A stretch of 64,000 nt of DNA from Pelobates cultripes (lineage: Eukaryota > Chordata > Amphibia > Anura > Pelobatidae). The notes below the pieces were generated by a model. That model made no database searches and was not told where the DNA came from. It saw nothing but the letters and a program-made list of their open reading frames with translations. This document shows, in pieces, positions 1-12,740 of the stretch; position 1 is the first letter of the stretch; each line of letters begins with the position of its first letter. Where the stretch lies: NCBI GenBank assembly GCA_933207985.1, contig OW240912.1, forward strand, positions 196,945,129 through 197,009,128. Direction: 5' to 3'. The position numbers and the translations under genes were made by a program.

Positions 1-39
1 TTTTTTTGGATTTTTTTAGTTCTACATGACATTTTAACG

Positions 40-895
40 GTCAGTGTCATAATACTGTTTGCTTTTACTGCAATAAAATACACATATTTTTATTCAGCAA
101 AGTCTCACGTGTAAAACAGTACCCCCCTATGTACAGGTTTTATGGCGTTTTGGGAAGTTACAGGGTCAAATATAGCACGTTACATTTGAAATTGAAATTT
201 GCCAGATTGGTTACGTTGCCTTTGGGACTTTATAGTAGCCCAGGAATGAAATTTACACCCATAATGGCATACCATTTGCAATAGTAGACAACCCAAGGTA
301 TTGCAAATGGGGTATATCCAGTCATTTTTAGTAGCCATTTGGTCACAAACACTGGCCAAAGTTAGCGTTAGTATTTGTTTGTGTGTGAAAAATGCAAAAA
401 CCGCCAATTTTGGCCAGTGTTTGTGACTAAGTGGATACTAAAAAAGACTGGACATACCCAGTTTGCAATACTTTGGGCTGTCTTCTATTGCAAATGCCAT
501 AATAGGGGTAATTTTCATTCTTGGGCTACCATAGGGTCTCATAGGGTACCCAATCTGGCAAATTTTAATGTGAAAAAAATGAAACACAAGCCTTATATTT
601 GACGCTGTAACTTTTGAAAACACCATAAAACCTGTACATGAGGGGTACTGTTGTACTCGGGAGACTTCGCTGAACACAAATATTTGTGTTTCAATACAGT
701 AAAAAGTATCGCAGCAATAATATCGTCCGTGTAAGTGCTGTTTTGTGCGTGAAAAATGCAAAAAACTTGACTTTTACTGGCGGTATCATACATTTTACTG
801 TTTTGAAACACTAATATTTGTGTTCAGCGAAGTCCCGCGAGTAGAACAGTACCCCCCATGTACAGGTTTTATGGTGTCTTGGAAAGTTATACGGT
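40..895. repeat. Array of alternating inverted arms
   Basis: Arm 1 (about 115-368) and arm 2 (about 410-655) are inverted copies: GTACAGGTTTTATGG near 134 pairs with CCATAAAACCTGTAC near 622, and GGTCACAAACACTGGCC near 340 pairs with GGCCAGTGTTTGTGAC at 412. The outer part of arm 2 (610-693) is itself inverted again at 797-893. A related array lies at 47915-48480. Short ORFs across it look incidental. Confidence 0.75.
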
Positions 896-959
896 TAAAT
901 ATAGCGCTTGCAAATTAAATTCCCTTTACTTTCGGCATGGGTTGTCAGGCAGGTCCCGC

Positions 960-1060
960 TAATTGTACTTAATTAAGATACCCAATTATGTAAAAATATT
1001 ACATAAATATATGTAGAATTAATATATGTAAATATATACACGTATGTGAATATATATATA

Positions 1061-1102
<42 letters not shown>

Positions 1103-1510
1103 TTTGAAAATATTTTTATTTATATATAGGTATATATAGTGATATATACGTATATATTTATGTATATAGATATATGTATATTATTTCGTTCTACGTGTAT
1201 TTTGATATAAATATATATATATTAATATCACAATACAGTTAGAACGAAATAACACACATCTATATATTTAATTTTCTTTAATTTTTTTATATTTTTTTAC
1301 GTATTTACATATTTAATTTTTTATATTATATATAAATATATATATAACAATAATTATATATATATTTAATCAGTATCAGTCTACGTGTAATTTTTATATT
1401 ATATAGTAAATTACACCTATACAGTGTACGTGTGTGTGTATATAACACATATATATATATATATATGATCTAAGTATATATTATTTTTATTTATTTTTAC
1501 ACTTTTTAAT
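960..1510. repeat. AT-rich tract with (TA)n and ATATAT runs
   Basis: Almost pure A/T sequence containing several TATATA runs, the longest near 1060-1095, and short GT runs. It separates the inverted-arm array from a GC-rich terminus. No coding potential is visible. Confidence 0.8.
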
Positions 1511-1529
1511 TTATTTGATTTTATTTTCA

Positions 1530-1796
1530 GCCAGCAGGGGGACCAGGCAGCCAGCTATCCCGGCCATGTGATTGCGAGGTCCTCGCAAGGACCTCACTCT
1601 CACATAGCCAGGAGGGGGGAGGGGAGCTGCAGGAGGAAGATCTGCTGCGTGGGGGCTCTCTGGGAGTCCCCCCAACCGCGATTGCCGGCGACCTGGTAAG
1701 TAAGGAAAGACCGGAGGGCGTACTATTACGCCCGGCGGCGTTTAGGACCGCCTAAAATAGGTCGTAATAGTACACCCTTCGGTCTTAAGGGGTTAA
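1530..1796. mobile_element. GC-rich terminus of a TTAA-flanked DNA element
   Basis: A GC-rich stretch leads into a short inverted repeat (GTACTATTACG near 1719 against CGTAATAGTAC near 1761) and finishes CTTAAGGGGTTAA. The TTAA end resembles piggyBac-type non-autonomous elements. The fragment GGCCATGTGATTGCGAGG at 1562 recurs in diverged form near 38763. The other end is unresolved; it may be the inverted array at the window start. Confidence 0.45.
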
Positions 1797-1935
1797 TTAT
1801 TTGTGTGTTATTAGTTTAAGCAGACTGTGATTGTCTATTGTTGTGACTTAGATGATGATCAGATCACATTTTATGACTAATTTGTGCAGAAATCCATATC
1901 ATTCTAAAGGGTTCACATACTTTTTCTTGCAACTG
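1797..1935 (-). mobile_element. Tc1-like transposon terminal fragment
   Basis: This is the reverse complement of the first ~140 bp of the Tc1 element at 15950. It ends with the inverted-repeat tip CTTGCAACTG followed by the target dinucleotide TA (1936-1937). The other side is cut by the TTAA-ended element immediately to the left, so that element probably inserted into or replaced the rest. Confidence 0.8.
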
Positions 1936-1939
1936 TAGA

Positions 1940-3025
1940 TGTTGTGAACACAACTATAGATCCATGCTCACCTCCACCTCCAGTCTTTTTTATGTTACTA
2001 GTGCCATTCTGATACGGTTAATTGTATGCCTCCTATTACTCTTAGATATAGCAAATTGTAAGAATATAAAATTTACTTTATATAGTCAAAATATTCATTT
2101 ATGATATATAATAACTGGATCAAATGACCCGAGAGTAGAAATCCCATTGTGAAATTCAAACTTTAAAATAAGAGATCTTATGCCATTTTTAAAAGTTTGG
2201 AAAGAGCGCTAGGGCGTCATAAAGCATAGCACTTCCCAAATACCACTAAATAAATCCAGTAAAGCTCTTTTCAGTGAGAGCCTCAGACTGCAGGCAGGCA
2301 TGGGAGCTCTCAATTGAAATTTCCCATTTGAAATTTGGTGTCTCCATCCTCATCTGTTAATTGAACAGAGAAACATTATGCATTTAGAAGATAGATGTGA
2401 ACACAGAACTATACTAACCTCTGGCCTTTATGTTTCTATTTCTATTATGTTGCCATTTTGATACTGTTAAATGAATGCTTCCTATTAATCTTAGAGATTG
2501 CATACTAGAGGTGCTTCCTAAGTCAGTGCTGCACTGTGTGCAGCATGGACTTTCAACAACTGCATGCTTTGCACTGAGAAGCTGAATGGTCCCCATAGAG
2601 ATGTATTACAAAGACTGTAGTGTGCCTCCAACTATTAGTCATTTGAATTATATGATACATAACATACCACAAAATAAAATGTAATGGTCACTGTAGTTCT
2701 TAGAGACATCAACCTCACTCTTTAGTCTAGACTCAGATTGACAGGTTTTACAGCTAAGTGTCAGAAATTAGGTCAGCATGACAGGATGAGAATGGTGAGC
2801 TTTGCTTTGGCAAGTATCCCCAGGGAGGGTAAATTAGAGGAGTGGGGAGTCAGATGTAGACAGAATCATGGTGTAAGTGCTACAATAGTTTAATACATAA
2901 AGACCCTACATAATGGTGGCACCAGAAGGAAATGTAAGTACTTAATAGGCATCTCTTTAATCAAAAAGATATCTACATTTATCAGTATGCTAAAGTATAT
3001 AATTTATTGCATTAGGTGTTCTCAC
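1940..3025. other. Stretch without a recognised gene
   Basis: I see no gene here. A ~45-bp segment is loosely repeated (near 2003 and near 2450, both reading roughly GCCATT.TGATAC.GTTAA). It also holds scattered AT-rich sequence. Confidence 0.5.
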
Positions 3026-3354
3026 TTAAAGGGATACTATAGCACCAGGAACAGAAAGCTTTATTCCTGGCACTACCACTCCCCCTGCCGCCTTCCTCCT
3101 TCGTGCCACCCCTCCTAGCCCCGGTAAATAAAGGGTTTTTTAACCATTTACCTTATCCCAGCACCGAAGTTCTTCGGCGCTGGGTAGACACTCTGCCCCC
3201 TCCTCCACCCTGTGATGGGTGAGGCCTAAAGCGCATGCACGGCAAATGCCGCGCGCATTAGACCTCTACATAGGAAAGCATTGAATCAATGCCGTTCTTC
3301 ACACAGAGCTTTTCAGCAAGCTCAAGTGCTTTGGGGTCTGGAGTGTGCCTTTAA
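3026..3354. mobile_element. TTAA-flanked MITE
   Basis: The element is bounded by TTAA at 3026-3029 and 3351-3354. It starts AGGGATACTATAGCACC and ends GGAGTGTGCCT. The GC-rich interior has no ORF. It belongs to a MITE class with many members in this window; the TTAA target is typical of piggyBac-type elements. Confidence 0.7.
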
Positions 3355-3424
3355 AGTATTAAGCACATAAATTAATCCAAAAATGAAGAAAAGAAAGATT
3401 GCCTGGATTGCCTAGGGTCTAGGG

Positions 3425-3965
3425 CAGGGGTAGGCAACCTTTTAGCAGCACTGTGCCGAAATAGGATTGTGATGTCCAGTAGCGTGCCGGTCCTATTTGT
3501 TTAAATTGAGGTGTGCATGTTGCCGTATTCTGCTTGTGTTATTTATACTGTAATTGCTTTGTATGGTTGTATTTCTGCGTATATGAGCTATTATATTGTA
3601 TATGTTCATGAGTAGATTGTGGTATCATGTATGACACCTATGAATGTGGGCATTGTATGGGGGCTGCTTGTGGAATTGTATGTGTGGATGGATATATCAC
3701 ATTGTGTGTTTGGTGGTGTGTATATGAGTGGGGCTGTTTGGGGTATTGCATGTGAGAGACTGCATGTGGGTTTGTGTGCATGTATGTGGATTGTTAGTGG
3801 TGTTATGTCTGTGCGGATTGTGCGTTTGTGTGTGGGCTGTTCATATTATTTGTATGAGGGGAGGTTTATTCTGCATTTCTGTGAAAATCTAGCAGTGTGG
3901 ATGGCTTCCTTGGGGTCCAGTTGGGACAAGGCACATCATGAAGATTGGATATGCATACAGGTTCA
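3425..3965. mobile_element. hAT-type MITE 5' end followed by GT-rich sequence
   Basis: It begins CAGGGGTAGGCAACCTTTT, a classic hAT non-autonomous terminus, then passes into degenerate TGTG-rich sequence. No matching opposite end was found, so it is truncated or decayed. The 117-codon ORF inside the GT-rich part is low-complexity and not considered real. Confidence 0.6.
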
Positions 3966-3989
3966 AAAGTAGAGCTACCATCAGCCACC

Positions 3990-4330
3990 TACTCTAATGT
4001 ATGACATCAAGCTGTATGCCAAGAGTGAGCAGGACATTGACTCACTGATCCACCTAAATATACAGCAAGGACATCAGAATGTCTAACTAGGTAAGTGTGG
4101 GCGACTGATAACAAAAAGAGGGAAGATGATCAGGACAGAAGAAGTTCAAGTACCTGAAGGCCAAATAGGAGATGTAGAGAACAGCTACAAATACCTGGAG
4201 GTACCACAATCACATGGCAACCGTAAGGAAGAGGCAAGGTGGATAGCACCACCATCCAAGATTCCACTCAAAATCCAGCACAGACTGTACACTCAGAGGA
4301 CACTGATTCCTGATATTCCTCTATACAAAG
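3990..4330 (+). pseudogene. Decayed non-LTR reverse transcriptase fragment
   Basis: Translated pieces such as DIKLYAKSEQDIDSLIHL (from about 4000) and VENSYKYLEVPQ (near 4160) are recognisable as the RT palm and following region of a non-LTR retrotransposon. The sequence around the catalytic aspartate pair is degraded: one Asp remains before IKLYAK, and a stop follows near 4085. The surviving ORF at 4126 covers the part after the palm. The family is uncertain; I recall similar proteins annotated as R2- or R4-like. It is not functional. Confidence 0.65.
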
Positions 4331-4399
4331 GACATGCATTTATGAATGCTTGTACGAAGCACACAGGTTTTGTGCTTTTTAAATTGGTAACTTGTTACT

Positions 4400-6300
4400 G
4401 AGCCCCCATTAAGCATTTGAAGTTATACGATCACTATAAACTTATAACTGAGCCCCCACTTGAAAGTGATACATGCTCATCAATTTTGGCAGTATTAACA
4501 TGTTATCGAGCTTCCTTGGTCCTTTTCATCTACACTTTATTGCATATTTTTTCACATCACTCCAGATTCTTACACTATCCTGCAAACTTTGTTTTCATTC
4601 TTACAAAGCAAAACTTCCCTACACATAAAGTCCACGGATCACTGGAATTCAGAATTTATGCTTAATATTTCAATACTTATGCTAGAACTTCACAGTCTGT
4701 AACCTTGATGTGGTCATTGTGGTTTTGTTAAAGCATAATTTTTTGCTCTCTTTATTTACAGGTCTAGACAGACAGACACACACATTCAGGAGGTGTTCTA
4801 TTCTAGAACATGTATTCTCCAATTAGTATTAGACCCGGAATGCACTTTCTCCACTTCCCCTTCCACAAATAATTTTATTTTTAGAATGTGTATGCCAAAA
4901 TGCTTTGGTAAACTCAACTCCAAAATAAGATTTCAAATGTTCTACATGTGACGCAAACAGCAGCTTCTTTCTGATCTGATTACATTGGCTTAACTGTTAC
5001 CCTTGCATCATTTTGTTAAATGTACCAACCTTTTACTTCTAAATTTTTCCTCAATCGCCTCCCCCAACTCACTTTTTAATGTAATGTTTGCACAATCTGC
5101 TATCAATCACTTCTACCAAAGTATTTAAAATGTTTATTTTAAATTTCCTTGCTCCAGAAACATGAATTAAATGGATATGGTGACCATGATAATGGCCAAG
5201 CAGAAGAAGAAATTGTGTCACATGGTCTGGAGCAGGTAAGTTTTCCAGTAGCAATACACATAAAGTACAAGGTAACCCAGCTCATGAGCTGGAAATCCTG
5301 CCTCATTTGGTGAGACTAGTAGTAAAATAACACCTCCTAAAACATTTAAGGCATAGGCAATACTTGCATACATAACCTAACCTTCTCCACATTTTCCCTT
5401 CTGGTATAAAAACAATGAAATAGTGAAAAAATGCTGTTTCGTAAGCTCCAACTGTGATTGGCATCTAACAATTACTAAAAACTTTCATTACAAAAAAAAA
5501 AACAATTGGAAGACTTGTTTTTGACATGCAAATATTGACAGCATACTTTTGACTCATTTGCAATTCCTATACAGAACAGATGATGGCACTATTGTATCAT
5601 AATGAAAGCACTTCAGTCACGTTTGACCAATTGAGGAAAAATAAACATACGTTGTATAAGCATATTTAATGGATTCTCTCTACTGAGCACAAACATGCAA
5701 TATAATAAACGTGCCCACGAAATATTAGACTGCTTAGTCACTTATTTTGATCTAAAATAGTTTCAGGGAGTGACTGTATTAAATGCTGATCCTAAAACAG
5801 CAATGTCAGGTTTGGTTTTTTTAAAATAGTTTTTCTTTATGTACCATAATGATTGTAACCCCTTGCTTTATTTATATTTATCTTTTCTTCTTTGTGCTCT
5901 CAATACCTGGGTGCTTCCATTTTGTTCTCCCTGTTCACGAGTTTGCCTTTCTGTATGATTCTTTTCATTGATGGATTATGGGTAAATAAGCTTAAATAAA
6001 ATAGAACTCTACTTAAGCTCTGCCCATTGACAAAGATTACACTCACCATAAGAAATAGTCTTTACTTTATCTTATGAATAATGCACAGGAACGAAGTGTC
6101 TTGAGGGCCCTGCTCAATCAAGCTTTATTTCTAGCGATGGCTTTAGATTTTTCGGATGCCCTAGGTACAGTAATTTGTGTGAAACTCCCCTATACCTTAC
6201 TGCCCTCACATGTACAACTAGAATATCTTATACATGCAGACACACGGTCATATACATACACTGATATGCAGCTACATCCATACTCCACACTGAGGAATAC
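4400..6300. other. Stretch without a confident gene
   Basis: This is mostly AT-rich unique-looking sequence. It contains a candidate orphan exon (5158-5235) and a short interspersed fragment near 6083-6150 (..GAGGGCCCTGCTCAATCA..) that recurs near 52893. Nothing else is supported. Confidence 0.5.
5158..5235 (+). other. Candidate orphan exon on the plus strand
   Basis: A 78-bp segment is open for 26 codons, rich in Asp, Glu, Gly and Asn (contains NGYGDHDNGQAEEE). It is preceded by a pyrimidine-rich acceptor (TTTCCTTGCTCCAG) and followed by a consensus donor (GTAAG). I do not recognise the peptide. It lies opposite the presumed VMP1 intron, so it could be a chance combination or an exon of an unrelated transcript. 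Confidence 0.25.
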
Positions 6301-6301
6301 T

Positions 6302-6882
6302 TTAAGCACCATAAGTGCTTGAAGTTCCAGAAGTGCCCTTGCACTACTCAGGTAGTTTGACAACTTACCTGGGGTCCGCCGGGCATGGGTCACCTCCTTC
6401 AGCAGAGTCGGCAGCGTTTTTGTTTGAGATATCTTAGCGATGGAGGGCTTAGCTAATCAGCTTACATACTCAACCTATGAGCCAGCCCTGCACAGCATTA
6501 ATTAGCTCAGGAAAGCTCTGTGCAGGCATTTCTGGCAGTCTTGGAGAATGTAATTCGCACCAGACGGGCCCCAGGTATGTAGTAAAAACATTCATAATTA
6601 GAATATAGAATGTGATGGCAGATAACCATTCGGCCCATGTAATCTGCCCAATTTTCTAAATACTTTAGTCCCTGTCCTTTTCTTATATTTAGGATAGCCT
6701 TATGCCTTTCCCATGCATGCTTAAACTCACTCACTGTGTTAACAGCTACCACGTCAGCTGGGAGGCTATTTCATGCGTCCACTTCCCTCTCAGTAAAGTA
6801 ATGGTTTAACCAGTTACCCTGGGAGGGCAGCAGGACAATCCTGGTAATACAACCCACTACAACGTCTGGAGTGTTCCTTTAA
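6302..6882. mobile_element. TTAA-flanked MITE containing a LINE fragment
   Basis: The segment runs from TTAA (6302) to TTAA (6879), with the right end GGAGTGTTCC typical of the MITE class at 3026. A CR1-like fragment (6598-6800) sits inside it. The left terminus is a poor match, so boundaries are approximate. Confidence 0.45.
6598..6800 (-). mobile_element. CR1-like or related interspersed repeat fragment
   Basis: The sequence ATAGAATGTGATGGCAGATA followed by CATTCGGCCCATGTAATCTG is a widespread amphibian interspersed repeat that I associate with the 3' region of CR1-class LINEs. No coding part is present. The orientation is tentative. Confidence 0.45.
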
Positions 6883-7288
6883 AGGACCACTATGGCAAAA
6901 AGATACATGCATTCCTAATGCTATAGTGCTCTACTCACTAATAAGATTCCCTGTAAATTAAATATAAAAATGAGAAATAAAAAGGGGGAATTAAATTCAA
7001 ATAGTCACCATGATTAACATCAGAGGGCATTGAATAATATGCATGAGGATGTAGAATGTCGTATTAAGATGACTCTGTTGCAGCAGCGGAAGCAACATCA
7101 AGTGGCTGTCAGGAAGACAGCCAGTAGAAGTGTGTTTAGCACAGCAATGCAAACAATTTCACATCTAAAAAAAAAATAAAATAAAAAAATAGCAATGTTT
7201 TAAATTCCAGGACCAAAACAACAGCACCAGTGCACACAGACCAACTATTTGAGCTGAAGTGGTCTGGGTTCCTAAAGTAGTCCTTTAA
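6879..7288. mobile_element. TTAA-flanked MITE
   Basis: Starts TTAAAGGACCACTATGG and ends with the inverted form GTAGTCCTTTAA. It is the same family as the MITE at 29031. Its left TTAA is shared with the end of the preceding MITE, so the two sit back to back. Confidence 0.7.
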
Positions 7289-7289
7289 G

Positions 7290-10200
7290 TGAGATGGGAT
7301 CCACATATGGACATTTTTCATGGTATCTTGTCATAACTCCAGGGTATGCACTGTAACAGCACTGTAAACAGTAAAAGCAATGCCAAAATAATGAATACAA
7401 TTAATGGCATAGTGGGGGCTGGAGGAGTTTGCACAGTGAGGACACATCATACCAGAAGGGGCGCAAAAGAGAGAGTGGGTGGATGTCACACTAGTCCTGT
7501 ATCATCTGATAAAGCTACACTATCAGCTTTCCAATTATGCAGAGTTGTTCTGATGCTCCGTGAGTATTTAAATATAATCTATCTTTAACAAGAACAAATA
7601 AAATGATAATACATGACTATATATTAATCTCACACTTACCTGAATAGGTTTCTTTCCTGCAGGGTATCACTGGACTCTTATCCCAGTCCTAACACCAATA
7701 AACGATGTAGGACAGATATTTATTTTAGTAGAAATAATTTGCACTTGCAAAATTCAGATGCAATGGCTTTCGTTCAAATAACTCCTTAATGGCCTATAAT
7801 GGTCAATTTTGTCATATCAATCATTTGAAGGGTCTCATTCCAAAACAGCCCAATAAGTTGACTACTGCAAGGTGGTGTGGAGCTCCTGATTCTAAATAAA
7901 CAGACAATTATAAGTGGAAAATGGTCCATTTTAGGTTTAAGAGGATAAATGAAAGACCTTGCAGCTGTACTGCACCTGTGGGTCCTGTCCTCTCTTATGG
8001 GGAAATTATAAACATTTTAATTCCAAAATACATATAGTGCTTGGAATAATTAAGTAGCAGACCTCTCGAACAGTATAAATGTAAAGTTTAGCATCTTGTT
8101 TACCTCTGACAATCTACTGAAGAATGTCAAGAATAACAAACCATAGAGTATAATCTGTTAACCAAGTGGTTGTATTAAATACACTTTGCCTTTAATTCTT
8201 ACAGATGTGGACAATACTGAAAATTCAATGTGTGAAATCATGATGTTGCCACGTCTAACTATAGAGTATTATTAATAGTTTATTCTGCTGGATTTCTTAA
8301 TGATGCAACAGGACTGACATAGCTCCACTGGGAAAGAGCTTGAGGCTGCGTGGCAGTGATATGTGAATGTAAAGAGATCTCTTTTAAACACTGGTATGCT
8401 GGCTGTACCCCTGATTTGTGTAGTAACTCTTAATATACAAAGAACTACAAATAGGGGATAGCCTCCCATAGAAAATTTTTAAATTGTCTCTCAATTTATG
8501 TGAATTCAGTTTTCAGCTTGATTATTTTTAAAATTGAAAAAGAGCCATGTATCTTTTTATTATGAAGTCACAGAACTTCTCAGACTGTAAGTAATGTATT
8601 TTTTTATGTTTTATACAGATAATGCTTACCAAAGAAAAATATATTGCAAACCAAAAAATAAAATTATTAATTTAAAAATAAATAAATAAATATTCTCACA
8701 CTAGAAGTATGGGTCTACTGCAAAACACCATCCTGTGCAATGAAAGCTCACAAAACCATAAGGTTACTCTCTTGACTTTCTATAGCACTTCTAAGCTTAG
8801 TCCATTAGCAGTGTCTTGGGAACACAAGTGTTATAACGCTTTCTGGGTCTTGTAGATCATTTGACAGCATTCTAGTTTAGAAAGTTAGCAGCTAAACTAC
8901 ATATCCCAGAAACCTAGGTCATAGCATTATGTACAACAGTAATTGTGGAGAATAACTGCAGCCCAGGAGAGAGGGATAGAAATGTTAAGCACCACAACCA
9001 CACCATAAAGACAATCTACACTTGACAATGTAATAGCAAAATTTCCCAGCAGTGTCATTTCTGTGCAAGTGTAAAGGAGTCACCATGGGAACACTTTATT
9101 TTCTGTCAAACCATTTATCAAAACGTTTGACAGAAAACTATGGGACAGATTCCAATGATTCTGAGCAGTAGTTATTATAGTCATGTGCTACCACATATTT
9201 ATAAACATTTCCAGTTTTTGAGAATTACAAAATGAAATAACCAGTCATCATAACTTATGTATCTTCACAAAATAAAGCACTCAAAACACTGCAGATGTCC
9301 TGGCTACTGAACCAAACACCTCCAATTTTATAACCGTTGCTCCACTACTAGAGAAGCAATCTTTCCAACTACATATTGACTGGAGAATCAGGAACGGTTG
9401 TGTGCATCTCCACAATTCTCCGCTCAGTAATAGGCTAGCTGAACAGTGTAGATTTGTCAAATAAGTAGTCGAGACCGATTCACGTCTTCCAAATTTTAAT
9501 GGAACAAGGAGCTGCTTTGGGGAGCAAAAACAGAGAGATAACTAATTCTATTTAAAGTATGAAAGTCTTTTGGTGACAGGGCAAGCAACCGTCTTGACAT
9601 GAACAAAGCTGATGTTTTTATTTGACTGTCAGGTTTACATGTGAGAAGTGTAGTGTGACCATATTAATATGATATTCAGCCATATCAAGTTGCCAGCAGT
9701 GATGGCCCCCAGTGCTCTATTAATGGATTTGTGAATGCACATCCAAGCACTATTTACAGCCTTCACTATATATCTCCTGTTCAGTCTGCTCTCAGTTCTC
9801 AATGTTCTTATTATTGGGATTATCTCCTCTTTAAATAACCCATTTACTTTACTCTGCCATTTCTATTACTCATATTCAACTTATCTCCGTGCAGTTTACC
9901 TGCCTTGCTATGAAGGAAAAACAAAACATTTGATTACAGTAAAGGGAAACGGCTAATAAAAGGGATTTTATTTACCAGTATATTGGAAGTAAATTAGAAA
10001 AAGCAAAAATAAAAAAAAAAATAATAAGCACAATAAAAAGCACGGAGGACTAAATTGTTGTATTATAGAATACTGATAATACAGTAAGTATTGGCTAGAA
10101 TCAGTTACACTATTTGCACATCTGAGGATTAGTGCTCCACATGGAACAACAAGGACTGTATAATCCAACGGTTCCAGAGGGTGACAGATGGAAGGCAACA

Positions 10201-10905
10201 CAACCTCATAACACTTCAACAAACATGGTAGTGACTTCAGTTTAGACAAATGGACTGTCCATTTCTCCAATTTCAATCTGACCAGCGTGGATCAAAATTC
10301 CCAAAGAATCTTTTTAAATCCACCCTGTGAAAAATGCAAGCTGTTTAAGGAAGGCACAAATTGGCTCTTCTTGGCACTAGTGAGATGACCCAAATGTCAC
10401 CTGACTGTTTATGTAAACTTATTTCTAAAAAAATTTTTTTATAATATTAAGATGGAAAACAAAAGTTTGGTATCTTTACAGTGTATGTTAACACGTTTAC
10501 TCTCTTCGATGTGTAGGTTTTCCTGGTGTGTAAAATAAGACTACCACCATCTGAAAGTGATACTTCAAAATATAAATAGTGAATGCTCTATCCTGAAGCA
10601 TAGTATGTGACTTCCAAGTAAGGTCAGTGGGTCATGTAACAACAGACACCATTAGGACACAACTGCCCAAAGGATAATTTGATCATTTATTCAACCTATC
10701 AGCATATGGCAAATTAGTCAAAAGCACATGATTTTTTGGTAACTCTCTGTAACAAGACTTTTTTCAGAGGCAAGCATTTTTTTGCTCTCTTTAGCAGAGT
10801 AAACAAAATACAGTTTACATGTTATCATAGTACTGTGAAAGATGTAACAAATTCCTAGTCAAGGACCTTTCCCACACACCCCCCCAAAAAATATAACAAG
10901 CTTAC
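7290..10905. other. Probable VMP1 intron, no recognised gene
   Basis: This stretch lies downstream of the VMP1 exon at 10906-11016. It contains short A-rich tracts and AT-rich sequence. No conserved exon of VMP1 or of another gene was recognised; ORFs up to ~100 codons have no family resemblance. Confidence 0.5.
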
Positions 10906-11016
10906 CAAATATAGTAGAAAGGTATGAAGACCTGTTCCAAGTCCAACTGAGGAAAGTATTCCTAAGCCTACCCAGTAGGCACACCATAAAAATTTCTTCT
11001 CGACATGCTGCACATA
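10906..11016 (-). CDS. vmp1: VMP1 internal exon (loop into a transmembrane segment)
   Basis: This 111-bp exon encodes 37 residues in phase 0. It includes the segment [17 protein letters not shown], which I recognise as the near-invariant core of vertebrate vacuole membrane protein 1. On the minus strand it is preceded by an acceptor ending CCTTTTCAG and followed by the donor GTAAGC. VMP1 is a multi-pass ER membrane protein with a VTT (DedA-like) domain; it works with TMEM41B as a lipid scramblase and is needed for autophagosome formation and lipoprotein release. The exon starts with the YVQ..EK loop and runs into a hydrophobic helix. It joins exactly to the exon at 12823-12913 across a 1806-bp intron (11017-12822). 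The next downstream exon, expected at lower coordinates, was not found. The identification is from memory of the human protein; splice sites and open frame are seen directly. Confidence 0.93.
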
Positions 11017-11848
11017 CTGAAAAGGAGTAAAGTAAATCACAATTAGTTGAAAAAGTCATAAATCAGAATAGACCACATGTTGCTAGAATATAATGAACAA
11101 GCAGGAACCATTGACAGATGAGTGGTTTTACAAAATTTAAAATAAAGAAAATAAAGCAGTGTTGGTGTATTGATCAGGAGTTAAATCACTGCGGTTATGC
11201 AGATCTAGTCACACCTCTCTGCGTGTGATTTACACAGCCTTCACAAACACTTCCTTTTAAGAGTCAAAGGTTTATACTTCACTTATAAATTCTGTTTAAT
11301 TTAGAATCTCTTATCTCCTGCTGTCAATAGCTTCCTAGATCCTGTAGGAGCCTCCTGTGTGTGATCAAGTATTATCAAGTTAAATTTACAGAGCAAAAGA
11401 TAAAAACTTTTAAAGTAAGTTACATATGATTTAAAAAGAAACCATTTCGTTTTCATGCAGGCTGTGTCAGTCACAGCCAGGGTAGGTGTTGCTAGGGGTG
11501 CATAAACAGAAATAAAAGCGATTTAACTCCTAAACCAATAGACTCTGCTATTTATATGTAGAGGTTCTGTTGCTACAGTTTCCCTTTACATAATCTCTCT
11601 GTCTGAAGTACAAATTGTTAAAGAGTTTGTGAAAGATGTGACTGAGTTTTGCTCGAATACATTTAAGTGTCATAAATTAATTGAACTCCCCAGTGTTAAA
11701 CAATAATCACATGTAGGGCCGCTTGCTCGCCTAAAAATATACTACTTCTAATCCAGCTTTGCTGCACTGAAATAATCACTCGTGATTATCTACTGGCAAA
11801 TACAATGCAATCAGCACTTTCAAAAAGTAAGAAAAAGGGGGTACCCTG

Positions 11849-12342
11849 TTAAAGGGACACTCTGGTCCCCGAATACAAAATAAATTGTAAATTTATCACT
11901 AGAGGTAACCCAGATGAAAACTTGCATGCATTTAATTATGCATTTTTGCATTGGAGTTATATCTAAAAACAGTTTGCAAAAACTGCATATCTTGTCTGCA
12001 GTCTTTGCAAGCCCTCCCTCCCTTCTAACCCCGCCCAGTCTTTATGTGACTGTCCAGTCACAGACTTCCCAATGCAGCTCAATTAGAAGTCGTTGCAAGG
12101 CAGGTGCTCTGGACAAATGCTGCATCTTCAGTTCAGTGCAACTAAGCAAGCCAAACCAGGAAGTAACAGGACCCGCTGTCTGCTTGAAAAGCCAGGGGGT
12201 GTAACCAGTATAATTTATACAAGTGTAAATTTCTACTGAAATCTGCGCTTTTTGCAAAATGAAATAAATAAATGAAAACACTGTTCACACATAAAGCTTT
12301 TCAGCAAGCTAAAGTGCTTAAGGGGCCCAGAGCGTCCCATTA
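11849..12342. mobile_element. MITE inside the VMP1 intron
   Basis: Begins TTAAAGGGACACTCTGGTCC; its other end reads GGGGCCCAGAGCGTCCCATTA, an imperfect inverted copy. The termini resemble those of the MITE at 3026. The ORFs it contains on both strands are incidental. Confidence 0.65.
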
Positions 12343-12608
12343 GCTGCAGTACTTAATAGGAATGTTTGTTGTAGCATACACTTAAAGGGTAGATTTGTAA
12401 ACCCATTCTTCTGCATACTGTCGCTGTGCAGATATCCAGCCAGAATTCTGTTTAAATAAATGTGAAACCACCAAATAGGAAACTGAATATATAGAGAGAA
12501 CAGAAGGAGAAACTATGTAAGGAAATGAAAAAACAAACAAGTAAAATATAAGAAAAAGCATAATTGAGAAAGCAGATAAAAAAAAGAATTCATTGATGTA
12601 GGAGGAAA

Positions 12609-12740
12609 ATTAGAAAACTGTATGAGGACAAATGGTTAGGTTGAAAGAGTAGTAAAAATATGAGGATATATATGGAGTAAGGTGAAAGGGGTAAACCTGA
12701 TGAGAATGGGAGAAGAGGGTGTGGTGTGTGAATGTGAGCA
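12609..12740. repeat. Perfect 131-bp duplication, copy 1
   Basis: From TTAGAAAACTGTATGAGG to GAATGTGAGCA this segment is identical, base for base, to 15101-15231. It lies in the VMP1 intron about 80 bp from the exon at 12823. Confidence 0.9.
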
